Assembly: GCA_017163975.1 (NCBI GenBank)
Contig: JAFFSR010000292.1
Span: forward strand, 193,501 to 257,500
Length of the DNA: 64,000 nucleotides
Direction of reading: 5' to 3'
From: Anastatus disparis
Taxonomy: Eukaryota > Arthropoda > Insecta > Hymenoptera > Eupelmidae
This document shows positions 32,501 to 44,289 of the stretch, piece by piece. The first letter of the stretch is position 1; every line of letters begins with the position of its first letter. Below the pieces are notes generated by a model. That model saw only the letters and a list, made by a program, of their open reading frames with translations, did no database searches and had not been told where the DNA came from. The translations under genes were made by a program, and so were the position numbers.

Positions 32501-32854
32501 CATTTTATTCCAATTAGAAGCAAATTTTCATTTTTCGCGATTTTCTGCCTTTTCATCGCCGTATGGTGGGTTGAAATTTCTGTAAAAAAAAAATTCAAAA
32601 CATGGTTTTCGATGTATTTTTTCCCATAGAATTCGATTCTAAAGTCAAAAAAATAAAATTTTTCTTTATTTTTTTTTATTTAAAAAAAACCATGAAAAAA
32701 CCATAAAAAATGAGGCTTTTCGAGCAAAACCCCATAAAAAAGTAGCTGGACCCTACCTTTTTATTGCAAATTCAGATTCAGCGTCGAAAAATACATAAGA
32801 ATATATAGGTCTGGTCAATTGCATAGACACTTTTGTTTTTTTTGTGGGCCTGTG
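29575..32854. mobile_element. 3.28-kb palindromic DNA transposon with TTA target duplication
   Basis: The ends CACAGGCTCACAAAAAAAAC and (inward from the right) CACAGGCCCACAAAAAAAAC are bracketed by TTA at 29572-29574 and 32855-32857. The arms are about 1046 bp each (29575-30620 and 31809-32854) and nearly identical in inverted orientation, flanking a unique core of ~1190 bp. Cutting the element out and keeping one TTA joins LINE-A codons in frame (...LMI-IYYAFF...), which supports the boundaries. The left arm contains the 3' third of the transposase-like gene and its downstream sequence. The right arm is an inverted copy of exactly that portion, standing where the gene's own 5' end should be. 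The present structure therefore looks like an end duplication, not an original pair of short TIRs. Confidence 0.85.
30396..31810 (-). pseudogene. Transposase-like protein of an uncharacterised arthropod family, decayed
   Basis: Read on the minus strand from about 31810 down to 30396, the protein is ~450 residues. It opens with an acidic Ser/Asp/Glu-rich region (SSEDLSESDES, SSDDDEEYVPKG), then a helical stretch with LNDLFRKAGLSKEQSEL, and then EDWRLFIDSSKRSLKAVLLHN. Next come CGDLKIL near 31165, LC..D near 31110, PPLHI...LGLMKQFVKAL (about 30985-30940), IFDGPEIRTLF (near 30845), and finally FLDSHI...FSEEQGKRFHQDL...RRFQG...LADYCW (30640-30490). Stops (for example right after PLEH at 31259) and frameshifts show it is dead. 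The same protein is encoded at 57404-58714. I recognise this family only as a recurrent uncharacterised arthropod protein. Conserved acidic positions (D of IDSS/VDSS, D of CGDLK, E of EEQG) could form a DDE RNase-H-like triad; that is inference. Confidence 0.7.
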
Positions 32855-32857
32855 TTA

Positions 32858-33480
32858 TCATCAAAGTTTTTATATTCATGATCTTTTTATTTTTTGCAAA
32901 AATAAAAATCAGATATTTAGTTTCGTTTACAATATATTCAAAATGTTGGTTCCACTTCATATTGCAATAAAAAATCATACCTATATATTTATGGGATTTC
33001 ACTCTTTAAACTTGTTGATTATTTATTTCTATTTTTATTTTATCTGGAACACTGTCACTGTAATTCCTAATAGTCATGAATACAGTTTTGTTTATATTTA
33101 GAGACAATTTGTTCAGAGCCAACCAATTTGCTATAATGTTTAAAATTCTGTTCATTTTGTCCCTTGCACCAGACCACGTGTTGTCACTAGCGATGACAAC
33201 AGTGTCGTTGGCATAGGGAAGAATAGTTTTTCTTTGCATATCTAACAAAATAACATTTACGTATATTATGGATAGTAATGGACCTAGTATAGTACCTTGA
33301 AGAATACTTGTTTTAATTTCTATTTCTAAACTCAATTGACCTTGTAGTTGAACTCTTTAATTTCTATTAGTTGGATAGCTTGTCATGAGATTTAACATTT
33401 TACCTTTTATAGTGCTTTCACAGTAGCATGGATACAAGAGTAGATTTAAATTTTTTTTCAATATACCAGTATCTTAAGGT
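32858..33480 (-). pseudogene. LINE-A reverse transcriptase, central part
   Basis: The minus-strand frame 33006-33335 reads TILGPLLSIIYVN, then YANDTVVIAS, where the canonical FADD/YADD catalytic motif has lost one Asp to Asn. NRILNIIANWLALNKLSLNINKT follows. After a stop the sequence continues (32858-33002) with SHKYIGMIFYCNMKWNQH and FIFAKNKKIMNIKTLMI up to the TTA of the palindromic insertion. Upstream, readable codons (KGKMLNLMTSY) reach about 33420. The arrangement is that of a CR1/Jockey-group non-LTR reverse transcriptase. Confidence 0.8.
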
Positions 33481-33719
33481 CCCATGTAATAATGTATTAA
33501 AAGTTTGAATGTTGTGCATGTGTGCGAAGAAAGACCGAGCGTTCGAATGATGCGCTCATTAATTCACACAATTATGTATTATAATAGAAGAGCAAGATAG
33601 GAGCGACGGTAGTGCATGTGCTTGGGCTCTTGGCTCGAAACTAAAAAGGCCAATTCAAATAAAAGAAATAAGAGAAAAATGTCATCTGCACTGAGGAAAA
33701 AAATATTAATAAAACTAAG

Positions 33720-34590
33720 GATTTTAGTACTCTAGGTGAACTCGAAGGAATACTGCAGATATTGAGCGATAACTAAGTATCCTAGAGTAACCTTGGGGTA
33801 TATTGCAGATCCTAAAAAATCACTTGGCATCCTGGGGTAACCCTGGGGTAGACCGTGGATCTCAAGCAATCACTTCGCATCCCAGGGTGACCCTGAGGTA
33901 GATGCTAGGATATCTAGCTACCCTAGGGCAGATCATAGGATACCTAGCTTCCTAAGGGTGGCCCTTGGGGTATACCAATACCCAGGGGTAAACCCCAGTG
34001 TACCCTAGGGGTACCTGGATACTATTGGGTAAACCCCAGGGTACCCAGGGGTAGCTGGATACTCACGGGTAAATCCCAAAGTACCCTAAGGTACCTGGGT
34101 AACCAAGGGCGACCCGGAGGAACCCTAGGGTATCTGGATAACCTAGGGTCAATCCATGGGTATCCGGCTACCTTAGGGTACCCTAAATTTTACCCTTGGG
34201 TATCCAGATACCTTGTGGTACCCCGGGGTTTACGCATGGGTATCCAGCTACCTTGTGGTACCCCGGGGTTTACCCATGGGTATCCAGCTACCCTAGGGTA
34301 TCTTGGGATTTTGGATATCCAGCTACCCTAGGATAGCCTAGGGATAACCCTCGGGTATCCAGGTAACCTAGGGTACCCTGAGGTTCACCCTAGAAAATTC
34401 AGATACCCGAAGGTCTGACCTAGGATAGCTAGGTACCCAATGATCTATCCTAGAGTAGCTAGATGTCCTAGGATCTACCTCAAAGTCACCCTGGGATGCT
34501 AAGTGATTGCTTGAGATTCACGGTCTACCCTAGGGTTAACTTAGGATACTAAATGATTTCCTAAGATACACAATATACAAAAATCTATAA
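33720..34590. repeat. CCTAGGGTACC-rich palindromic array
   Basis: Short words (ACCCTAGGGTA, TATCCAGCTACC, GGGGTTTACCC) repeat many times. At a larger scale the region is one imperfect inverted repeat. The phrase CTCAAGCAATCACTT (33869-33883) returns as its reverse complement AAGTGATTGCTTGAG (about 34500), and the order GATCTA..., TAGCTACCCTAGG, GCATCCCAGGGT is mirrored. The centre is close to 34180. Its right edge runs into the 15-bp minisatellite. The 33481-33719 interval before it has no gene. Confidence 0.85.
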
Positions 34591-37500
34591 ACCATAAAAC
34601 CGATGAACCATAATACCGATGAAGCACAAATCCTTTTAACCTATAAACCATAATCCTATAAATTATAGACCAATAAATTATAAACCATAAACTATGAACC
34701 TATAAACCATGAACCTGTAAACCATAAACTCATAAAAATGAATCTACAAATCATAAACCTTTAAATCATAGACCAATTAACCATAAACCTATGAACCATG
34801 AATCTATAAACCATAAACCTATGAACCATAAGTCTATAAACGATAAGCCTATAAACCATATACCTATGAACCATAAAACATGAATCCATTAACCATAAAC
34901 CATGAACCTGTATACTATAAATCTATAAATCATAAACCTATAAACAAAAATCCTATGAAGCATAAACTTACTATCCATAAACTCATAAGCCATGAACCTA
35001 TAAATCATAAACGTATAAACTATAAACCTGTAAACCATAAACCTATAAACTATAAACCATAAAACGAATTACCCATGAAACCCATAAACCTATAAACCGT
35101 TAACCTATGAACCATAAACCTATAAACCATAAACCCATAAACCATAAAACCCATAAACGTATAAAACATCAAACTATAAAAAATAAACCTATGAACTATG
35201 AACCTATAAACCATAAACCTATAAACAATAAACCTAAAACCATAGACCTATTAACAATAAACCTAAAAAACATAAACTTATAAGCCATAAACCTATATAC
35301 TACGAACCTATTTACCATAATCCCCATAAACCATAAACCCATGGACCGAAAAATCCAAAAACCATAAAACCCATAAACCATGATACCCATAAACCATAGA
35401 ACCCTTAAACCTATAATCCATGAACCTATATACTATAGACCCATTAACTATAAACCATAAACCATGAACCTATGAACCATAAACCCGTAAACGATAAACC
35501 TATCAACCATAAACCTATGAACCATAAACCTATAAATCATAAACCTATAAACATGAATCCTATAAACCATAAACTTATAATCAATGCACTTATAAACCAT
35601 AAAGCTATAAACCATAAGCCTATAAACAATAAACCTATAAGACCGATAAACCATAATACCCATGAACCATAAAACCCTTGAACCTATAAACCATAAACCA
35701 AGAAATCCATAAGCCATAAAACCAATAAACCATAATGCCCATAATCCATAGAACCCATAAACCTATGAACCATAAATCTATGAACTATAGACCAATAAAC
35801 TATAGACTATAAACCATGAACTTATAAACCATAAACCTATAAGACATAAAACCATAAACCTATAAACCATAAACTTATAAACCATAAATCTACAAACAAT
35901 AAACCTATAAACCATAAACCTATTAACCATAAACCTATAAACCATAACCCTATAAACGGTAAGTCTATAAATCATACACCTATGAACCATAAACCTATAA
36001 ACCATGAGCTTATGAACGATAAGCCTATAAATCATACACCTATGAACCCTAAAATATAAACCATAAACTATAAACCTATAAACCAGAAATCCATAAATCA
36101 TAAACCTGTGAACAAAAATCCTATAAACAATAAATTTACTAACCATAAAACCCATTACCCATAAAACCCATAAACCTATAAACCATAAACCTATAAACTA
36201 TAAACCTATAAACTATAAACCCATAAACTATGAAACCCATAGATTATAAAACCCATAAACCTATAAACCATCAAACTATAAAACATTAAACTATGAACCA
36301 TGAACCTATGAACCATGAACCTATGAACCATGAACCTATGAACCATTAACCTATAAACCATAAACCTATAGACAATAAACCTATAAACCATAAAATTATG
36401 AACGATAAACCTATATACTACTAACCTATTCACCATTAACCCCATAAGCGCATAAACCAAAAAATCCATGAATCATAAAACCCTCTAACCTATAAACTAT
36501 AAACCTATGAACTAGAGACCAATAAACTATAAACCATGAACCATGAACCTATAAACTATGAACCCATGAACCATAAACGTATAAACCATAAACCTCTGAA
36601 CCATAAACCCATGAACTATAAACCTATAAACCATAAACCTATAAATCATAAACATAGGAACCATAAACCTATTAACCCTGAACTTATAAACTTTTAACCT
36701 ACAAACATAAACCTACAGACCATAAACCTATTAACCATGAACCTATAAACAATAAACCCATAAACTATGAACCCACCAACCATAAACTATAAACCTATAA
36801 ACCATTAACCTATAAACGATAAACCCAAAAACCAGGAAACCCATTAACCATATAACTTGTAAACCTATAAACCATAAACCAACTATCCATAAACCCATAA
36901 ATAATAAAATCCATTAACCATAAAACATTTAAATCAAAAAAACCATTAACCTATGAACCATTAACCTATGAACCATTAACCTTCAAACCATAAACCTATA
37001 AATTGTAAACTTATAGACCATAAATATATATATATAATAAAACTTTAATTAAGAATCCCATAAACCATAAACCTATAAACTATAAACTTATAAACCATAA
37101 AACCCCATAACCATGAAACCCATAAACCTAGGAAACAATAAACCTATAAACAATAAACCTATAATTTATAAACCATAAGCCTTCAAACCATTAACCAATA
37201 AACCATAAACCTATAAACTATGAATATATAAACCTATAAACCATAAAACTAAAAACCATAAACTAATAAACCATTAATCTTTATACCATAAACCTATATA
37301 CCCATAAACCTATAAACCATAAACCTCTTAACCATAAACCCATACACTATAAACCTATAAACCATAAACCTATAACATATAAACCTACAAACCATAAACG
37401 TATTAAGCATAAGACTATAAACCATGAACCTATAAACCAAAAATCTATAGACTATTAATCTATCAACCATAAACCTATAGGCCATAAACCTTAATACCGT

Positions 37501-40135
37501 AAACCTATAAACCATGAACCTTTAAGCTATAAACCTATAAATCATGAACTTATACACTATAAAACTATAAACTATAAACCTCCCAACCATAAACCTATCA
37601 ACGATAAACCATAAACCCATAAACCATAAACCTGTAAATCAAAAACCTTAAACCTATGAACGATGAACCATAACCCATAAACCCGTGAATCGTAAACCTT
37701 AAACCTATAAACCATAAAACTATATGCCAAAAAATCCATAAACCATAAAACCCATAAACCATAATACCCATAAAGTATAGAACCCTTGGACCTCTAAACC
37801 ATAAACCTAGAAACCATAAATCTACAAACCATAAACCTATGAAAAATAAAACTATAAACCATGAACCTATGAAAAATAAAACTATAAACCATAAACCTAT
37901 CAACCTATAAACCTACAAACTATAAATCTATAGACCATAAATCTATAATCTCTGAACCTATAGACCATAAACCTATAAACTATGAACCCTTAAACTATGA
38001 ACTTTTGAATCATAAACCTATACACTATAAAACTTTAAACTATCAACCTATTAACCATAAACTCATAAACTATAAACCTATAAACCATAAATATACAAAC
38101 CATCAACATATAAACTTATAACTCATAGACTATAGGCCTATAAACAATAAACCTATAAACTTGAAACCTATACAAACCTTACAACTGTAAACCTATAAAC
38201 CATAAACTCATAACCTATAGACCATGAACCTATAAATAATTAACCTACGAACCATAAAATTTTAAAACACAAACCTTGTAAACCATAAACCTATAAACTA
38301 TAAAACTATAAACCTATAAACTTATAACTTACAGACCATAAACCCATAAACGATGAACCTATAAACCAAAAACCTATAGACCATAAACCTATAAACCATA
38401 AACTTATAAAACATAAACCTCTCATCCATACCCCTGTGAAACATAACCCTATTAACCATGAATTTATAAACCATAAACCTATAAACCATAAACCTCTAAA
38501 TTATAAACCAATAAATCATAAACTTATACACCATAAAACTATAAACTATAAACCTTTAAACCATAAACCTATAAGCTATAAACCTCTAAACCATAAACCT
38601 ATAAACCAAAAACTTATACACCATAAACCCATGAACCATCGACCTATAACCAATAAACCTATTAACCATAAACGTATAAAGCATAAAACTATAAACCATA
38701 AACCTATATACCCATGAACCTATAAACCATAAACTTTTAAACCATTAATCTATAAACTTTAAACCCATAGACTATAAACCTATTAACCATAAACCTATAA
38801 CCAAAAACCTATGGACCATAAATCTATCAACCATAAACCTATAGACCATAAACCTATAAACTATTAACCTATAATCTCTAAACTTATATACCATAAACCT
38901 GTAAACCATAAAACTATAAACCCAAAAATCCATAAACCATAGAACCCATAAACCATAATACCCATAAAGTATAGGACCCTTAAACCTATAGACCATAAAC
39001 TTATAAACCCATCAACCTATAAACCATAAACCTATAAACCATAAACTTTTAAACCATAAAACTATATACCATAAACCTATTAACCTGAAACCTATAAACC
39101 ATAAACCAATAAACCATAAACCTATAAACTCTAAACCTATAGACCATGAACTTATATACCATAAACCTATAAACCATAAACTTTAAATTATGAACCTATT
39201 AATCATAAACTTATACACCATAAAACTATAACCCATAAACCTCCAAACCATAACCTGTGAACTATGAACCTAGAAACTCTAAACTTATATACCATAAACC
39301 TATAAACCATAAAACTATTAACCAAAGAAACCATAAACCATAAAACCCATAAACCATAATACCCATAAAGTATAGAACCCTTAAATCTATAGACCATAAA
39401 CTTATAAACCCATCAACCTATAAACCATAAACCTATAAACCATAAACCTATAAGCTATGAACCTATAAACTCATAACTTCTAGACCATAAGCCTATAAAA
39501 GATGAACCTATAAACCAAAAACCTATAGACCATAAACCTCTAAACCATAAATCTATAAACCATAAACTTATAAATCCAGAAACCTATAAACCATAAATCT
39601 TTAAACCATAAACCTATAAACTCTAAGCCTATGGACCATGAACCTATGAACGATAAACCTATGAACCAAAAAACCTACAGAATATAAACCAACAAATTAT
39701 AAACCTATAAAACATGAACATATACACCATAAACCTATGAAAAATAAAACTAAAAACCATAAACCTATAATCCTCTAAATGACAAACCCATAAATTATAA
39801 ACGTATAAACCATAAACCTATAAACCATGAACCTATAAACCATAAACCTATAAAACATAAACCTATAAACCATAAACCTTTAAACCATAAACCTATAAAT
39901 CATAAACTTATACACTATAAAACTATAAACTATAAACTTCTAAACCATAAACCTATAAACGATGAACCATAAACCCATAAACCATAATCCTATAAATCGT
40001 AAACTTTAAACCTATAAACCTATATACCATAAAACTATAAACCATAAATCTATAACACATAAACCTATGAACCATAAACGTATAAGGCATAAAAACTATA
40101 AACCATAAAACTATAAACCCCGTAAATTCTATGTA
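34560..40135. repeat. 5.6-kb minisatellite, ATAAACC/ATAAACCT (7+8 bp) units
   Basis: The plus strand consists almost entirely of variants of ATAAACCATAAACCT, a 15-bp dimer of 7- and 8-bp units. Because 15 is divisible by three, long open frames occur on both strands: (NHKPI)n on plus, (YRFMV)n on minus. These are a by-product, not genes. A higher-order landmark containing CCATAATACCCATAAA and AGAACCCTT recurs near 35365, 37755, 38950 and 39355, with partial relatives near 35655 and 35730, so larger blocks were duplicated. The G-rich strand reads GGTTTATGGTTTATA. Confidence 0.93.
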
Positions 40136-40319
40136 CTATCAAACGATAAACTATAAACCTGTAGTAAGTAAACGTTATGATTAATAAAGTCATCCATTAT
40201 AGTAGCGCAAAAATAACATAATCCATTATAATAAGTACTTATAATAGACTTCAATAATGGATATAGTTTGACTACATTTATGGATTATAATTCACTATAG
40301 TTATGATTATAGTTTTTTC
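40136..40319. other. A/T-rich junction between the minisatellite and LINE-A
   Basis: It contains repeated CCATTATA/TAATGGAT words in both orientations (about 40190-40300), giving weak inverted repeats. No gene. Confidence 0.4.
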
Positions 40320-40690
40320 GCAAGAGACAACATTTGCGCTTTTGAGTGTCGTGGGACATATTTCTTTTTCTATAGACAAATTAAATATATGTTGTAATTG
40401 TGAAACTGTGTAAGGAGCAATTGTTTGAATAGCTGTTGCATTTACATTATCAATTCCTGATTTATTCTAAATGTCATTTTTTGTCTGATACACCTCAATA
40501 ATAGTAGTAGATCTGACAGATATAGTTTTACAATTTCTTTCAATAGGTTTTAAATTTGCATTTGCTAGGTTGTTTCATTTGTTTACTTACTTTTAAACCT
40601 ACTTGATAAAAATATTTATCTATAGTATTTGCTATCTCTTCTTTATTTTTAATTTTTTTGTCTTTTTCAATGATATAATTTATTTTGTCT
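40320..40690 (-). pseudogene. LINE-A ORF2, part upstream of the RT core
   Basis: The minus-strand translation (with one or two stops) reads IEKDKKIKNKEEIANTIDKYF, then KSGIDNVNATAIQTIAPYTV and LQHIFNLSIEKEICPTTLKSA. This is the segment preceding the first RT motifs in CR1/Jockey-type ORF2 proteins. It is in the same strand and order as the pieces at 33480-32858 and 29571-29130. About 100 residues between this piece and the next are missing, replaced by the 6.8-kb satellite block. I infer that all three are one element, although two related copies are possible. Confidence 0.65.
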
Positions 40691-40817
40691 CATACCCCGG
40701 CTAAAAGCAGGTCATTAATTTTCGAACGCAAGCAGTAAAAATGTATGCTTCCAGGTCGGTGTAAACGCGTCGTGGCCGTTGCACTGTATTCTGACATACA
40801 CACGCTCTGTCTCCTTT

Positions 40818-40847
40818 GTACTTAACCTCAATTTTGAGGTTAAGTAC
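40818..40847. repeat. Perfect 14-bp-arm hairpin
   Basis: GTACTTAACCTCAA, two T residues, then TTGAGGTTAAGTAC: a perfect inverted repeat with a 2-nt spacer. It lies in the LINE-A/LINE-B boundary region with no gene nearby. Confidence 0.85.
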
Positions 40848-40959
40848 GAACGAGCTTTGAGGTTATGGTTGCTACTAATTTGTCTCATGGTGACTACTTT
40901 GGATAACACTTATCAAGCTTCAATAGGTTGTCTTTCACTGATTAAGTAGATTTCTACAT

Positions 40960-41490
40960 CATCGATTGCAGTTACTGTTTCAGTGCTTCAACTTTGTGCC
41001 GCTAATTGTCTACTTCTCAGCGATACGTGCTTAGCTTGTTCGATTGTAGGAAGAGCTTGAATTTGGAGGTTTATCCTATTTTGATGGTAGTTTACGGGGT
41101 TGAGGAGAGACTGAGGAACAATTTGGATCATCATCCTGACACTGTAAAATTGCTTGGGTCTCCAATACAGGGTGCTGAAGTACCCCTAAGTAGTGCGTAT
41201 CAAAGACAATGGAAACATACGTATCGACCTTGAGCTTCTGCACGCACAAATCACGGAGAATCTTCGTAAATATAAATCAACATCTGCGAGAGTTCTTCTG
41301 CAATCACATTTGTTTATTTTCATCGTGCCGGTGATTAGAGGTTAGGTGGTTTGCTATTTGGAGGTTGCACATGGCTATTCTCCTGTCCTTCTCTTGTAGC
41401 TGACAGCGGAGAGGTGCGCCCTACCTTACCAACAGTGACTACCTGAGGCAACACTTCTTCATTATCTTCTGTTCGCACTACAGCGTCGCA
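40960..41490 (+). other. Probable 5' untranslated region of LINE-B
   Basis: Mixed-composition sequence with no convincing frame. It is joined to the LINE-B first ORF, and two similar phrases, GATTGCAGTTACTGTTTCAG (near 40962) and GTCGCAGTGACTGTTTATCA (near 41485), hint at a repeated 5' promoter-like unit. The exact 5' end of the element is not defined. Confidence 0.4.
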
Positions 41491-41985
41491 GTGACTGTTT
41501 ATCACACGAGGTGTGTGCTTAGTGTGAGATGTTTCTCTGCGCGTTCTTCTGTTATTATGGGGCTTTGTTGTCTCTGTAAGACAGTTGTCTTACGTACAGA
41601 TGCAGCTCTTCTTTCCTTAAATTGTAAATCATTGTATCATTTAAATTGCTGTAAGAGCTCATGGTTTCTTAATGAGAACATCATAATTTGCTGCACTAAA
41701 GATAGAATTCGTGCTAGGAAGCCCTCTGACAGTAATACGCATTCGTTAGCCACTGATGACATTGTTTCGCTCCCTTTTCGGCCATTAGATTCGACTCCGA
41801 CTAGTCAGCGCTTTCAAAAGAGGGGCGTGGTCTCACCGGGCAACCTACTTGAACCATCGCCTAGACGATGCTGTCATTCAGACTTGATTTCCTCCACCTC
41901 CTCTGTCGATAGCATAGTTACTTCAGGTGCGGGCTACGTACAGAGTAACGCCTCTGCCTCGCCTGTATTTGTACTGGCTTACTAG
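41491..41985 (+). pseudogene. LINE-B ORF1 N-terminal zinc-finger part
   Basis: The frame contains a PHD/RING-like cysteine cluster starting at CCLCK (about residue 25), with LNC, YHLNCC and IICC further on, so a Cys4-His-Cys3 type finger is likely. It is followed by a Ser/Pro-rich low-complexity linker. Such PHD-like fingers occur in ORF1 of CR1-group LINEs. The frame ends early (LAY-stop) and the coding sense resumes in another frame near 42087. A start at the later Met in front of GLCCLCK (about 41560) is equally possible. Confidence 0.6.
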
Positions 41986-42086
41986 CTGTTCAAGTCCCAT
42001 CTGTAGATTCTTCTCTTTTTACCGATACTATGTAGGGACCTCTCCATCCTGGTGTTGTCTTTCCAGAGACGGCACCTGAATGATTC

Positions 42087-42730
42087 ACAATGCTTTATGG
42101 TGATCTAAATAAAAAATATGATCAAGCATTGGAGGTGTCAAATAAAGTGCTTGAGGCAAATAATAAATTGGTAGAATCTAATAGAAGCATTTTATCTGAG
42201 TTGAATGCACTTCGTACTGAACTTAGGAAGGTTGAGAGCTCTATTGCTGATGTTGAGAAGCATTCTTGAAGATACTGGTGAGTGGTTACCTGCTCCTTCC
42301 ATGGAAGTTGATCAACCAGAGGGATCACAGTCCAACAAACTTCGTGCCTTTGTTGGCAAATTTTTATCTGATGCTGTGCGTGATAGCGTTGTTGAGGTGA
42401 CTCTTAAATTACGTCAGCTTACCGCTCAACAGCTCTTTGGTTTCAGTGGAAATTCCAAAATCTTTGTCAGACCTATTTTGCCGAAACCAGTATATAAGCT
42501 TCTTTCTAAAGCCATTCCACGAGCCGCAGAGCTAAATTACATTCGCCCGATTGTTCGGAATTCAACAGTTTTTATGCGGTCTTGTAAAGATGAGCTCATA
42601 CCTATTTCAAATGAGGCTCAGTTAGCAAAACTGAAACCCTCCAAATCTAAAAAAATGAGGTCTACATGGCTCTCTTGTAATGAACTCTTGTTCATTCAAC
42701 GATTCTTCTTCAAATTCTACCTCAAGTAAT
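42087..42730 (+). pseudogene. LINE-B ORF1 coiled coil and C-terminal domain
   Basis: The first frame (about 42087-42269) reads a heptad-rich coiled coil with NKVLEANNKLVESNRSIL and LNALRTELRKVESS, then a stop. A one-base shift leads into the frame 42205-42729. That frame carries EWLPAPSMEVD, a segment with FVGKFLSDAVRDSVVEVTLKL, and FVRPILPKPVYKLLSKA. The KPVYKLL block is a feature I associate with ORF1 of this LINE group. The last ~25 residues are frame-shifted nonsense. Confidence 0.55.
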
Positions 42731-42775
42731 GTAAATCTTAATTTTACCTCAAATTAAAATTTAAACCTTGTCAAT

Positions 42776-43381
42776 ATTAAATCCGAAATAAACCATTTTC
42801 AAAATCTTATTATTTCTCACGCGGACGTTAACCGTATTAAAACTCATTTTTCTGAAATTGAACATCACATAATCTCTAATAAACCTGACATTTTTGCAGT
42901 TACAGAGACATTTTTGACTAATCTTGATGATAATGCTATTAATTATATTGACCACTATAATTTTTTCAGATTAGATAGAATGGGCAAAGGTGGTGGTGAT
43001 GGTGTTGGTTTTTACATCCGTGATTTTCTCAAAATCAAGATTTTGTCGCAATCTGATCCGTTGTTTGATAACACTGTAGAGTATATTATATCTGAAGTCT
43101 CTCTTGGTACTGAAAAACTTAATTTTGCAGTTGTCTTCTCAAGCCCTGAGGCGATTTTTCCTGATGAGTTCTTTAGTGATCTTTCTACGTTATTACCTTC
43201 TTTTAAAAACGTGATAATTACTGGAGACTTTAATATCAATTTACGATCTAAGAATTATTCTTCTGATACTTTGCGATCACTTATTTCTTCTTATGCTCTC
43301 TATGTGATCCCGTCTGGTCCTACTCATCATACACTTACATTTGATTATTTTACGCATTCATGGATCATTCATCATCAATAA
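42776..43381 (+). pseudogene. LINE-B endonuclease (APE type)
   Basis: Readable from about 42776 through an ATG at 42914. It shows the order expected for the LINE apurinic endonuclease: DIFAVTETFL (the catalytic Glu of the ET motif), a GGGDGVGFYIRD segment, and VIITGDFNIN, where the GDFN motif carries the Asp/Asn pair. The final His-containing motif region is cut by a frameshift near 43340. It nicks target DNA to start reverse transcription in active relatives. Confidence 0.8.
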
Positions 43382-44258
43382 TGAGAGTTCGTTGCTCTCA
43401 TATAGCAAATCTTCAGCTCCTTTCATTGTAGGTCATGATCTTATAATGATCACGTATAGAGCATATATACCACCTAATTCTTCAAGGAAATTTTACTTTC
43501 GTGATCTTAAAAATATCAATAGAGTTAGCTTAAATAGCTCTATTTCTGCTCACCTTTCTTCTTATGTACAAGAGAGCCATACTGACCCTAGGTCAACTGT
43601 TGATCAAATAAATCATGTTGTAAATAGTTTGACTTCTGTTCTTGTCTCGTCCTTCAATAAAATTGCAACACTTAATTTTCAAAGTCTGTCTATCAAAAAG
43701 AAGCCCTGGGTATCTTCTGAAATACGTGCAAAGATGCGTGAGCGTGATAGGGCCTATAAAAGTGCTGCTCGCTCCGGTTTCATCTTTTGCATTGCTCACT
43801 ATAGAAAGCTCAGAAGTGAAGTTTCAAACTTCCTTGATTCGGCGAAGAATGAATTTATTTCTAAGCGTTTGTCTACCTCGGGGAATTCTACCAACCGTTG
43901 GTCAATTTTACATAAAATTGGTCTCTCTAGTAAAGTATTACCATCACCTCTACAGTATTTCTCATCTCAGACCTTACTAAATCACTACACTTCTGTTTCT
44001 TCATCATCATCTGCTCTGACTGAAGATGAAATTTGTAGAGTGCTTTCTTTATTGTTGCGTGATGATTTGCCAGTTTTTGATTTCTCCGGGGTCAGCCATT
44101 CCATGGTTGGTTCATTGCTACAAATGGCTTCCTTTAAGGCGGTTGGACCCGACCACCTTTCAACTGATATGTTGAAGATCACTGTTGATTCTATTTTGCC
44201 TTGTCTAATCCATACTGTCAACTTATCTCTGTCATCTGAAGTATTTTCTGATGCATGA
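43382..44258 (+). pseudogene. LINE-B ORF2 linker and start of the RT domain
   Basis: This continues the endonuclease in another frame (43341-44258). It contains ITYRAYIPPNSSRKFYFRDLK, KKPWVSSEIRAKMRERDRAYK, a FISKRLS segment, and finally MASFKAVGPDHLSTDMLK, the 'KAxGPD' block that leads into the RT fold. The frame stops at 44256-44258. Confidence 0.75.
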
Positions 44259-44289
44259 AAAAAAGGCCTTTCTTCTGCCTCTGGCGAAA

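Noticed and set aside
34880..39397. Many Asn-His-Lys-Pro and Tyr-Arg-Phe-Met-Val repeat proteins on both strands
   Set aside because: They are read-through of a 15-bp minisatellite whose period is a multiple of three; no start context, splice site or domain supports a gene.
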